Shown piece by piece: positions 10,001-16,438 of a DNA stretch of 18,785 nt. Source of the stretch: Alphaproteobacteria bacterium (GTDB taxonomy: Bacteria; Pseudomonadota; Alphaproteobacteria; Rickettsiales; UBA6187). The translations under genes were made by a program, and so were the position numbers. Positions within the stretch are counted from its first letter, which is position 1. Each line of letters opens with the position of its first letter. The notes below the pieces were generated by a model. That model searched no databases. It saw only the letters and a program-made list of their open reading frames with translations, and was not told the origin of the DNA. The DNA lies in NCBI GenBank assembly GCA_024280585.1, contig JAJRPW010000202.1, positions 1-18,785 of the forward strand, in the 5' to 3' direction.

Positions 10001-11254
10001 ATGCAGAATGATACGACCTCTTTAGCTAATAAAGGCTCAAATACCTTTGCATCTTTTCCAACAAATGGATTCCTTAATAGTCTTTATAGAAAGGACTCCT
10101 TAAGCGTATCTGGGTTTTTCACCAGGGTAAGAGGAAATGCAGGAAACAATGAAATTTCTTATGATGCATATTGGACCACACCTGTTATATATACTGCCGT
10201 AATGGATAGATCATTAACAAATCCAGAGGCGGTGGCATATAAAAACAGTCAACAACTGACTGACCAGGATAATAATGGGTGGGGGACTTACAAAAATAAT
10301 ACCAATAATTTTGGTAATGAAACTCTATATATAGGCGCTGAATCGTATACTAGCGGAGGCAGCGGAAGAGGGTTCGGTGGCTTACGTAGAACTAGCACTT
10401 CTATCATAAATTACTATAACGGAGTCTTTGGTGAAATTATTATGTATAACCATGCTATGGCAGATAGTGATCGCGAGTCAGTTGAGGGCTATCTATGTGA
10501 TAAATGGGGACTAACCTCCTGCTTTGCTCTTGCAGCCCCTCCGGTTTCCAGCAACTTACAATTATGGCTTGATGCCCAGGATGAGGGCACTGTTACAATA
10601 GGAACTGGCAATAGAGCTGGCGGTAAAGTGACGGGTTGGAGTGATAAAAGCGGTAATAATAGAAATGCCTGGAATAATTCCAGCATGAATTATAATAGTA
10701 CTTATAAAGTAGGAATCAATAGCCACAATGCTATACATTTTGCGGGGAGCGGCCCAGCATATTTACAAGTTGACCTATCATTCTTAAAAAACACTTCTTA
10801 TTCAATTGCCACTTTAATGCGACGAACAAATAGTAATGCTTCTCACCCTGTTCTGGGCTCCAAAACTTTTGCTACACTTTATTTTGGTTATTTTGGCAAC
10901 ACAGGGATGGCTATTGAACATCAATCTAATAATTTTACCTCTCCGGCTCCTGCATATTCCGCAGGAAATCCAGCAATAGCTACCGTTATATTTGATACAT
11001 CGGCTGGTCAAACCATTGATGTAATAGAGGGTGGAGCCAGATATAGCGGAAGTGATCCTAATACAACGGCTATTACAGGGATGGGGACTGGCACGATAGG
11101 TAGAAGCAAAGGCAATCTTAGTTCATGGAACGGCACCAGGTATTTTACCGGATATATTGGTGAAATTATTATATATAACAAGGCTTTGAATGGTACAGAA
11201 AAAACCGATACGGAAAACTACCTATGCGACAAATGGGATCTGTCTTGCCCATAA
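7037..11254 (+). CDS. Modular type IV pilin-like adhesin with sushi-like and three LamG domains (paralogue of the upstream gene)
   Basis: A 1405-residue protein starting at TTG 7037. The prepilin leader is MKAHIKKQRG|FSLIEMAIVIA, with cleavage after Gly10, Phe11 as +1 and Glu15 as +5. The pilin-like head aligns with that of the upstream gene (FDE.Y..LPGD, GNGNGAID, FW.HL..AGLI). Eight Cys-rich modules (about 238-627) match the upstream set one for one. Three LamG-type domains follow (about 632-885, 896-1162, 1174-1405), and the protein stops at the end of the third (NYLCDKWDLSCP). It lacks the PKD-like and DUF285 parts of its neighbour. The second LamG domain is very like the second LamG domain upstream (KEPTYS.ARAING.NV.DFDG and NDTTSL). 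The pair most likely arose by tandem duplication followed by gain or loss of domains. Role by inference: surface or pilus-displayed adhesin. Confidence 0.83.
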   Translation: MKAHIKKQRGFSLIEMAIVIASLAAIVTVTTQGIAILHKSKLGDIVSDINGFADKMIEFDELYDGLPGDIAETSAITSASGIGGNGNGAIDTDVEALRFWQHLSYAGLIDGSYDGTSGFKPGEGVPKGSIATSGYKIVNLSGPSLPSVLSNIGKSSVVFEFSGFDSGSDERPIISAEDAKSIDERIDDGQADTGIIRVAGADCSTANVYNLQNKSLTCRLFFIISSSTVAQNPITGICNKAGLTRETPDSSKRCPVGYEGRVMEICKINSFDVGSWQQSGHYCAPIECSGGKKAGQSRTLSCINNQIGSGTIQECSTEGIWVTKSEDCVVDTSAGCTNGDKRGQACNIGYTGNISQTCVSGAWQTDVAGDNCVAIKCSADALGTAQNGAVCGANYAGTTLDVCMIDGTFEVKTNQCSPQYSGVCTAGNTRSINCPPGEVGDNIQICIENSAPNPNYWTTQTDTCKPKTCSSQPIGSYRVAKGESCPNNSEGVVMQVCKTTGWVNINSNCAQANICKGSGNLDGFARWADADSNDVGLSATVCTAGYAPFDGSTLPTRDCDGSGNWTAVTNACIKKQCVNDNAAGAIWPTIDSGTTGALGLCPGAAKEGQVIRDCDNNGDWTTPAGACDNTSIPIKTNLSLWLDGNDTNTIFQDTNCTSMVSNLTSAGGTIGCWRDKSGNNNHAKQTSSANRPVLNTNAISNRTALNFDGSNHYMTVANDASFDVNTDMTYFTVFSTDQSSASQGVLTKFANGTHSQYGLVTNSANSIYIPYEVSNNDGAVLAGSTYSTATSYITSSTITSGATPTVSLHVNGALSNSADLAVTTNTGQDIYIGAWGGTYSAGSKLDGNIAELIFYKKELSLADRCLVEAYLSDKWGIAISTSNCSAASTLPFTTGLQLWLDSDDASTLFTDSGCSASASAGNTVGCWQDKSGNGKHAIQASSAKEPTYSSARAINGKNVMDFDGSSGSMNTVSTIDLSATDGVTMIYLMQNDTTSLANKGSNTFASFPTNGFLNSLYRKDSLSVSGFFTRVRGNAGNNEISYDAYWTTPVIYTAVMDRSLTNPEAVAYKNSQQLTDQDNNGWGTYKNNTNNFGNETLYIGAESYTSGGSGRGFGGLRRTSTSIINYYNGVFGEIIMYNHAMADSDRESVEGYLCDKWGLTSCFALAAPPVSSNLQLWLDAQDEGTVTIGTGNRAGGKVTGWSDKSGNNRNAWNNSSMNYNSTYKVGINSHNAIHFAGSGPAYLQVDLSFLKNTSYSIATLMRRTNSNASHPVLGSKTFATLYFGYFGNTGMAIEHQSNNFTSPAPAYSAGNPAIATVIFDTSAGQTIDVIEGGARYSGSDPNTTAITGMGTGTIGRSKGNLSSWNGTRYFTGYIGEIIIYNKALNGTEKTDTENYLCDKWDLSCP

Positions 11255-11357
11255 TAAGCACGGTCATTTCATGAATACAACCAAGTTTTTCTATGGCCAC
11301 AAGCTTCACAACTTTAAGTGGTAATATTAGAACTTATGTTTTGTGCTACTTCGCCTG

Positions 11358-11488
11358 TAAATGCTGAGTCATTCCAGCGCAGGCTGGAATCTAGTCCTAA
11401 TAAAAAATTACTGTTTATAAGAATTCGCTACACCCATAGATTTTGTTTGGACTAGATTCCAGCCTGCGCTGGAATGACTCAGCATTTA
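11358..11488. repeat. Long perfect inverted repeat (40-bp arms, 51-bp loop)
   Basis: The arms at 11358-11397 and 11449-11488 are perfect reverse complements over 40 bp. Each arm contains its own smaller palindrome, ATTCCAGC-gcag-GCTGGAAT on the left, so the element can fold as one long hairpin or as two small ones. It lies in the 402-base gap between the second pilin-like gene and the next plus-strand gene. I see no gene elsewhere in that gap (11255-11357 and 11489-11656) and no convincing promoter. The long AT-rich loop and lack of a clear T-tract do not fit a classical terminator. Confidence 0.85.
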
Positions 11489-11656
11489 TACGATAAAATT
11501 ATACAAAACATGAGGTTAGCATGGTATAAAAGATTGTATCGATGCAAAATAACTCAATTTAAAAGGGAATTTATGAAATGACCCTGCCATAATAAGCTTG
11601 CCCTCTAATCAAACCATGATATAAATGTTACTTCTTTAACTGATAAAGTAGTAATA

Positions 11657-12406
11657 ATGAAGATTTTATCCGGCAAATTGTTCTTGTTTTTCATGGCTCT
11701 TATGCTTTGGGGCTTGATAATTATTGCAGCTAATGAAGTTATAGCAGGCGCAGATGACGGCCTGCCCAAGCAAGAAATTGTGGAAAAAGAAATAACGCTT
11801 GAGCGCGCGAAGATGAGCTGCATAGTCACGCCGACAATTCCAACGGACAATATCCCTCTGAAAATCATCAATAAAAGCAATAATCTGGTGAGAAAACCAG
11901 GTGCGGCGAGAAAGGCAATGGGGCAATATATAAAAATTGCCGGTAAAATCGTTGATGAGGACTGCTTGCCAATCTCAAACGCTGTGATTCAAATATGGCA
12001 AGCCGATAATGCCGGTAAATACCTGGATGAATATGATCTCAAAACCGAATGGAATGTGCAAGACAAAAGATATGACAAACATTTTAGATATTCAGGAACA
12101 GCCCAAACCAACAATCTAGGCGAATATGGTTTTATTACTATACTTCCCGGCTTAACAGACGATACAAGCGCACCACATATTAACCTGAACATAAGACATA
12201 GTGACTTTGCGGAATTATCAACTCGCATATTCTTTAATAAACATCCAAGAAACGCAAAGGATTTTTATCTAAATAAGGTGGAAAGTGGCAAAAAAACTCT
12301 TGTGACCGCCCAAGGCCACAAACTAGATCAACAAAACAGATTTGAAGGCAGGGTTTATGATCTCGATGTGACATTGGAAGGGATTAATAAATACAGGCAG
12401 TATTAG
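11657..12406 (+). CDS. Secreted intradiol ring-cleavage dioxygenase-like protein, probably degenerate
   Basis: A 249-residue protein with a signal peptide (hydrophobic core about residues 8-25, probable cleavage after VIA near residue 30). The body matches the protocatechuate 3,4-dioxygenase/intradiol fold: C55..TP, GQYIKIAGKIVDEDCLPISN, then IQIWQADNAGKY (about 111-122), Y..HFRYSGTAQTNNLGEYGF.TILPG, a PHIN motif, and STRIFF near the end. The known iron site uses Tyr, Tyr, His, His. Here Tyr122 of GKY is kept and His174 is present. The tyrosine normally in PG.YPW is absent (PGLTDDTS), and the second His of HxH is Asn176. So the fold looks real, but ring cleavage is doubtful. Family members with signal peptides are known in Rickettsia-like bacteria (from memory). 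The gene converges on phaC, with an intervening palindrome overlapping its stop codon. The Shine-Dalgarno sequence is weak. Confidence 0.72.
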   Translation: MKILSGKLFLFFMALMLWGLIIIAANEVIAGADDGLPKQEIVEKEITLERAKMSCIVTPTIPTDNIPLKIINKSNNLVRKPGAARKAMGQYIKIAGKIVDEDCLPISNAVIQIWQADNAGKYLDEYDLKTEWNVQDKRYDKHFRYSGTAQTNNLGEYGFITILPGLTDDTSAPHINLNIRHSDFAELSTRIFFNKHPRNAKDFYLNKVESGKKTLVTAQGHKLDQQNRFEGRVYDLDVTLEGINKYRQY

Positions 12407-12546
12407 ACCTCCACCGAAACTTGATTTGGTTGGTGGTTTCGTCATTGTTGAAACCTAAAAAATGCTCAAGTACTTATGTACGTTCTGCTTTTTTAGAACC
12501 CAACGCCTATAAACCCCTCAACCAAATCAAGTTTCGGTGGAGGTCT
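12405..12546. repeat. Palindromic element B (142 bp) between convergent genes
   Basis: The arms at 12405-12432 and 12519-12546 are perfect inverted repeats of 28 bp. The inner core at 12454-12499 is a second palindrome (CTAAAAAATGC...GTAC...GTAC...GCTTTTTTAG). The left arm starts inside the TAG stop of the dioxygenase-like gene, and the right arm ends in the TAA stop of phaC. The T-rich inner stem could act as a two-way terminator. The core matches the element at 45-89 on the opposite strand, with differing outer arms. Confidence 0.85.
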
Positions 12547-14303
12547 TAGCTCTTCACCAGCACATACTCCCCCGGCGCATCACAAATCCCCTTAGCCACC
12601 TTGTGAGCCGGAACTTTCTTACCGCAATGGCTTGAGTTCCATTTGTCCCAATCACTCCACCACGATCCCTTTTTGGGCTTAGCGCCCTTTAGCCATTTGT
12701 CGGAGCTTGTTTCTGTCGCATCATTTGTCCAATATTCATATTTATTCTTCGCAGGCGGATTAACAACACCGGCAACATGCCCGGAGCCACTAAGAACAAA
12801 TCGATTTTTGCCTTTAAATAGCTGCATGGTTTTATATGTCGTTTTCCATGGCGCGATATGATCCTCCACCGCTGCCATCAGATAACATGGCGTATCAATA
12901 TTTCTGACATTTATATCAACATCAAGCAGTTTGATTCCCTCGGCTTTTTGCAGATTATTTTTTAAATACATATTCTCCAGGTAAAAACCATGCGCCTTTG
13001 CAGCAAGCCTTGTTGTGTCGGCATTCCAGTATAAAATATCGAATGCATAAGGGTCTTGCCCTAACAGATAATTATTAACTACAAATGACCATATAAGATC
13101 ATTAGCGCGCAGGCTGTTAAATATCATAGCCATTTGCGAACCTTCCAGATAGCCGGATTTTTCCATCTGCTCCTTGACTCTTTTTAAATGCTCATCATCA
13201 ATAAAAACCGACATTTCCCCCACATCCGAAAAATCTACCATAGTAGTCATAAAAGTTGCGGCTTTAATCCGGTTATCTTTCTTTTCTTTTAAATAAGCCA
13301 GGGTGCATGAAAGCAACGTTCCACCAAGACAATAACCCAGTGCGGTAATTTCTTTTTGCCCGGTTATTTTACATATTTCATCCAAAGCAGCCAAAGTGCC
13401 ATACTTCATATAATCTTCAAATTGTGTACCCGCCAGGGATTTATCCGGATTCACCCATGAAATAATAAAAACGCTATAGCCTTTATCCAGCAGCCATTTT
13501 ACCAGCGAATTATCTGGCGACAAGTCCAATATGTAATATTTATTAATCCACGCCGGAATTAATAAAATCGGAGTTGCATAATTCTCCTTTTGCGTCGGGC
13601 TATATTGTATAAGTTCCATCAGCTGGTTTTTATAAACGACCCTGCCTTTAGTCACTGCAATATTTTTGCCTATTTTAAAATATTTGTCATCGGCCGTGCT
13701 AACATTCAGAAAATGCTTACTTTTTTCTAAATCCTCCAGCAGATTGCTAAAACCTTTCACGAGATTTTTGCCTTTACTATTAATCGTCTCCCGAATAACT
13801 TCTGGATTAGTTGCCGCAAAATTGCTGGGCGACATGGCATCAAGAATTTGTTTTGTATAAAATTCCAGTTTCGCAGCCTCAGCTTTATCCTCCCCGGATA
13901 TTTGCGCTACAGATTTCTGTGCGCATTTGGTAGTTACCAGATAGGCTTGTTTGATAAAATCAAAAATTGCCTCATCACTCCATTCGGCATCCTTGAATCT
14001 CTTATCTTTCGCATCGGGTTCATATAAAGGTTTGGCCTCATCTCCTGTATATCTGGCCAGGGAATTTGCCCATATTTTCGCATAATCAGCATAAAGATCA
14101 ATTTGCTGCTCATAAAACGTATCTGGGTCTTGCAATAATTTTGTGGCTATTTCACTCATTTTTTCGGTCATTTCATCAGGGACAAGTGGCATTTGCCCGT
14201 CTTCTGATTTTTCCATATAACGCAGCATGATTTGCTGATAAAGAGCTGAGCTTTCTATAAAATTATCCATGTATTCAGAGTAGTCTTCTTTTTTTTCAGC
14301 CAC
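12546..14303 (-). CDS. phaC: Class I poly(3-hydroxyalkanoate) synthase
   Basis: PhaC polymerises hydroxyacyl-CoA into storage polyester on cytoplasmic granules. With GTG at 14303 as start it has 585 residues, normal for class I. The catalytic triad is visible: the lipase-like box GYCLGG with nucleophile Cys325, Asp481 in VEDHIAPW, and His509 in SGSGHVAGVVNPP. The C-terminal block SWWSDWDKWNSSHCGKKVP is typical of the family. I chose GTG 14303 because AGAGGA lies 5 bases before it and gives MAEKKEDYSEYMDNF. A longer frame to ATG 14357 would overlap serB by 62 bp. The chosen start overlaps the serB stop by 8 bp, so translational coupling with serB is likely. No phaA, phaB, phasin or depolymerase gene lies in the window. 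Confidence 0.93.
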   Translation of the reverse strand: MAEKKEDYSEYMDNFIESSALYQQIMLRYMEKSEDGQMPLVPDEMTEKMSEIATKLLQDPDTFYEQQIDLYADYAKIWANSLARYTGDEAKPLYEPDAKDKRFKDAEWSDEAIFDFIKQAYLVTTKCAQKSVAQISGEDKAEAAKLEFYTKQILDAMSPSNFAATNPEVIRETINSKGKNLVKGFSNLLEDLEKSKHFLNVSTADDKYFKIGKNIAVTKGRVVYKNQLMELIQYSPTQKENYATPILLIPAWINKYYILDLSPDNSLVKWLLDKGYSVFIISWVNPDKSLAGTQFEDYMKYGTLAALDEICKITGQKEITALGYCLGGTLLSCTLAYLKEKKDNRIKAATFMTTMVDFSDVGEMSVFIDDEHLKRVKEQMEKSGYLEGSQMAMIFNSLRANDLIWSFVVNNYLLGQDPYAFDILYWNADTTRLAAKAHGFYLENMYLKNNLQKAEGIKLLDVDINVRNIDTPCYLMAAVEDHIAPWKTTYKTMQLFKGKNRFVLSGSGHVAGVVNPPAKNKYEYWTNDATETSSDKWLKGAKPKKGSWWSDWDKWNSSHCGKKVPAHKVAKGICDAPGEYVLVKS

Positions 14304-15189
14304 TAATTTCCTCTTTTGTATAACCTTGTGCATATAATAATGCCCGCAAATCGGCATGATCTATCTTGGCATTAGTCTGGCTTTTTACATTCGGTTTAGC
14401 ATGATATGCAACTCCAAGCCCGGCCGCCATTAACATCGGTAAATCATTGGCACCATCACCGACAGCTAATATATCCGAACTTGTTAGCTCAAGCTGATTT
14501 GCCACTTTGTTAAGAGACGCTAATTTTGAATCTTTGTCAAGTATAGGTGGAGTAACTTTGCCGGTTAATAAACCCTCGGTGATTTCAAGGATATTGGCTT
14601 TATTATCGTCAAAGCCCAGCCTATCAGCTATTTTATCGGCAAAAAACGTAAATCCGCCCGAAACTAACAGGCAATAAGCGCCATTTTTCTTCATCGTTTG
14701 CACCAATTCCGCCGCTCCAGACATCACACTGATATTATTTTCATAAACATCTTCCAGCTCGCTTTCATTCAAGCCTTTTAACAAAGCCACCCGTTCAATC
14801 AAACTCTCACTAAAATCCAGCTCACCATTCATAGCCCGCTCGGTAATGGCTGCAACTTTCTCCTTCAAACCCAATCTATCGGCGATTTCATCAATACATT
14901 CCTGGTTTATAATCGTTGAATCCATATCAGAAATCAGTAGCTTTTTTTTTCTGTTCTCATTTTTTTGTACTATAAAATCACAGAAAATTTTCTCCTCAAA
15001 TGCGCCAGCCACCTGGTCAATCTCAAGCCCATCGAATATAATGTCACAAGCCTCACCCGGCGCCAGCCATTTCATATCAACAATGGCGGCTTTTTTCTTC
15101 TCCAGGCGGATAAAAGCTTTATTAACTATTGCCTCGTCCAAAGGCGAATTATCTTTGCCGGCGATTAATGTAACTACGTTGTGGGTCAT
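14296..15189 (-). CDS. serB: Phosphoserine phosphatase
   Basis: A 297-residue HAD-superfamily enzyme that dephosphorylates O-phosphoserine in the last step of serine synthesis. HAD motif I is D88MD90ST, motif II is S177GG in LLVSGGFTFF, the motif III lysine is probably K222, and motif IV is GDGANDLPM (244-252). The SerB signature GLGVAYHAKP follows motif IV, and the catalytic Asp pair in DMDST is intact. The N-terminal about 75 residues form the ACT-like extension seen in SerB proteins, though shorter and poorly conserved. ATG at 15189 is the natural start, with only a weak Shine-Dalgarno sequence. The stop TGA at 14298-14296 overlaps the phaC start. The gene diverges from miaA, with 219 bases between the starts. 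No other serine-pathway gene is visible. Confidence 0.93.
   Translation of the reverse strand: MTHNVVTLIAGKDNSPLDEAIVNKAFIRLEKKKAAIVDMKWLAPGEACDIIFDGLEIDQVAGAFEEKIFCDFIVQKNENRKKKLLISDMDSTIINQECIDEIADRLGLKEKVAAITERAMNGELDFSESLIERVALLKGLNESELEDVYENNISVMSGAAELVQTMKKNGAYCLLVSGGFTFFADKIADRLGFDDNKANILEITEGLLTGKVTPPILDKDSKLASLNKVANQLELTSSDILAVGDGANDLPMLMAAGLGVAYHAKPNVKSQTNAKIDHADLRALLYAQGYTKEEISG
14309..14314 (-). promoter_or_regulatory. phaC ribosome binding site inside serB
   Basis: AGAGGA on the minus strand lies 5 bases upstream of the GTG at 14303 and inside the last codons of serB. It supports the shorter phaC start over the ATG at 14357. Confidence 0.55.
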
Positions 15190-15244
15190 AAATTTCTCGT
15201 TGAATTAGTATTAGCGTATAAAGCTTAAGAAGCTGCCATGCCCC

Positions 15245-15381
15245 ACAGTCGTCATACTGCGGCTTGACCGCAGCATCCAAGGATACTATTATAATATTAC
15301 AAATAAGGAAAATGATATCTTAATAAATCTAATAATTTATTTTTCTTGGATACTGCGGTCAAGCCGCAGTATGACGACTGT
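15245..15381. repeat. Long inverted repeat between serB and miaA (36-bp arms)
   Basis: The arms at 15245-15280 and 15346-15381 are reverse complements with one mismatch (15274 against 15352). Each arm carries its own palindrome, CTGCGG-CTTGA-CCGCAG on the left. The 65-base loop is AT-rich and contains TATAAT at 15290-15295, which could serve as a -10 box, but no well-spaced -35 was found. The design parallels the element at 11358-11488, with a different arm sequence. It occupies most of the divergent region and must sit within or beside the promoters of both genes. Confidence 0.85.
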
Positions 15382-15408
15382 ACCCAACTTTTTAATACCA
15401 TAAAAGCA

Positions 15409-16326
15409 ATGACAAAACCAATAATCATTCTAGCTGGCCCTACAGCAAGTGGAAAAACCGCCCTTGCTATCGAAGTTGCCAAAGAAATCGGGGCAATAAT
15501 AGTCAATTGCGACTCTAAGCAGCTTTATAAAGAAATACCCATAATAACAGCGCAACCGACCATCGAGGAACGCCAAAATATCCCGCATGAATTATTCGGG
15601 GTTTTATCAGCATCTCGGCATTGCTCCGTCGGAAAATGGCTGGATATGGCTACAAAAATCATAGATCAAATCCATCAGCAGGGTAAAATTCCTTTACTAG
15701 TCGGCGGAACTGGCATGTATATAAAGTCACTGATTGAAGGAATTCAGCAAATTCCTGATATAGACTTAAGTTTGCGGGAAAAAATCCGTCTGGAGGAAAA
15801 AGAATCTGGTTCACCAGCTTTGCATAAAAAACTCCAGCAAATTGACCCTGAATCCGCAGCAAAACTTGAAGAAAATGATGGCATACGCATAATGCGCGCC
15901 TATGAGGTTATGAAACAAACTGGAAAGTCTTTGAGCAAATGGCAGCAGGAACCTGGGAAAATATTTTATCCTGGAGAAAGCTTTTCATTATTTTTTCTCA
16001 ACAAAGACCGACAAGAGGTATATGATAACTGCAATAAACGTTTTTTGAATATGATCGATGAAGGTGTTATAGAGGAAATAAAAGCTTTGGATGCTATGAA
16101 ACTTGATCCAAAACTCCCGGCGATGAAAGCCCACGGTGTACCGGAATTAATCGCTTATCTGCATGATGAAATGAGTATTGAAGATGCAATCAATAGATCA
16201 CAGCAAAACACCCGTAATTACATAAAGCGTCAATTTACCTGGTTCCGTGGCCAAATGCCGGGTGCGGTTGAGGTGAGCGGCAACTTTTCTGAGATGTTAT
16301 CTTTGATTAAAGGCGATGGGATTTAA
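15409..16326 (+). CDS. miaA: tRNA dimethylallyltransferase
   Basis: MiaA transfers a dimethylallyl group to the N6 of A37 in tRNAs that read UNN codons. The product has 305 residues, normal for the family. The P-loop GPTASGKT is at residues 10-17, followed by CDSKQLYKEIPIITAQPT (the equivalent of DSRQVYRGMDIGTAKPT, with catalytic Asp35), PHELFG, LVGGTGMYIKSL, and the tRNA-binding end QQNTRNYIKRQFTWFRGQ. I chose ATG 15409 because it places the P-loop at the usual distance. The open frame continues upstream to a TTG at 15346, but those 21 codons are the right arm of the inverted repeat and look non-coding. The Shine-Dalgarno sequence is weak. A promoter and attenuator separate it from rimP. Confidence 0.94.
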   Translation: MTKPIIILAGPTASGKTALAIEVAKEIGAIIVNCDSKQLYKEIPIITAQPTIEERQNIPHELFGVLSASRHCSVGKWLDMATKIIDQIHQQGKIPLLVGGTGMYIKSLIEGIQQIPDIDLSLREKIRLEEKESGSPALHKKLQQIDPESAAKLEENDGIRIMRAYEVMKQTGKSLSKWQQEPGKIFYPGESFSLFFLNKDRQEVYDNCNKRFLNMIDEGVIEEIKALDAMKLDPKLPAMKAHGVPELIAYLHDEMSIEDAINRSQQNTRNYIKRQFTWFRGQMPGAVEVSGNFSEMLSLIKGDGI

Positions 16327-16344
16327 AGCAAAATCAATAAACAC

Positions 16345-16373
16345 TTGCGTCTTATCGAATCCTGTGTTATGTT
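16345..16373 (+). promoter_or_regulatory. Candidate promoter of the rimP-nusA-infB operon
   Basis: TTGCGT (16345-16350) and TATGTT (16368-16373) are 17 bp apart. A start about 7-10 bases later would place the leader hairpin at the very 5' end of the transcript. The boxes are only partial matches to consensus. Confidence 0.4.
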
Positions 16374-16382
16374 ATCAGCATT

Positions 16383-16411
16383 AAAGGTGGGCAGTGCCCG
16401 CCTTTTGTTTT
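16383..16411 (+). terminator. Terminator-like leader hairpin upstream of rimP
   Basis: A 10-bp stem, AAAGGTGGGC (16383-16392) pairing with GCCCGCCTTT (16396-16405) with one G-U pair and a 3-base loop, is followed by TTTTGTTTT. This is a good intrinsic terminator. It lies 57 bases after miaA and just before rimP. It may end miaA transcription, or it may act as an attenuator in the rimP leader, where NusA, encoded two genes on, could feed back on its own operon. The latter role is inference. Confidence 0.7.
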
Positions 16412-16438
16412 GGCTGAATGTAAAAGACAGTGAATATT

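Noticed and set aside
11255..11357. Possible small gene or terminator directly after the second pilin-like gene
   Set aside because: No convincing open frame with a ribosome site and no stem with a T-tract were found before the inverted repeat.
14304..14357. Longer phaC start at ATG 14357
   Set aside because: It adds 18 residues unlike PhaC N-termini, overlaps serB by 62 bp, and the GTG at 14303 has a good ribosome binding site.
15264..15295. TTGACC with TATAAT as a miaA promoter within the inverted repeat
   Set aside because: The boxes are 20 bp apart, too wide for a good sigma70 promoter, and the -35 lies in the repeat arm; only the TATAAT is noted.
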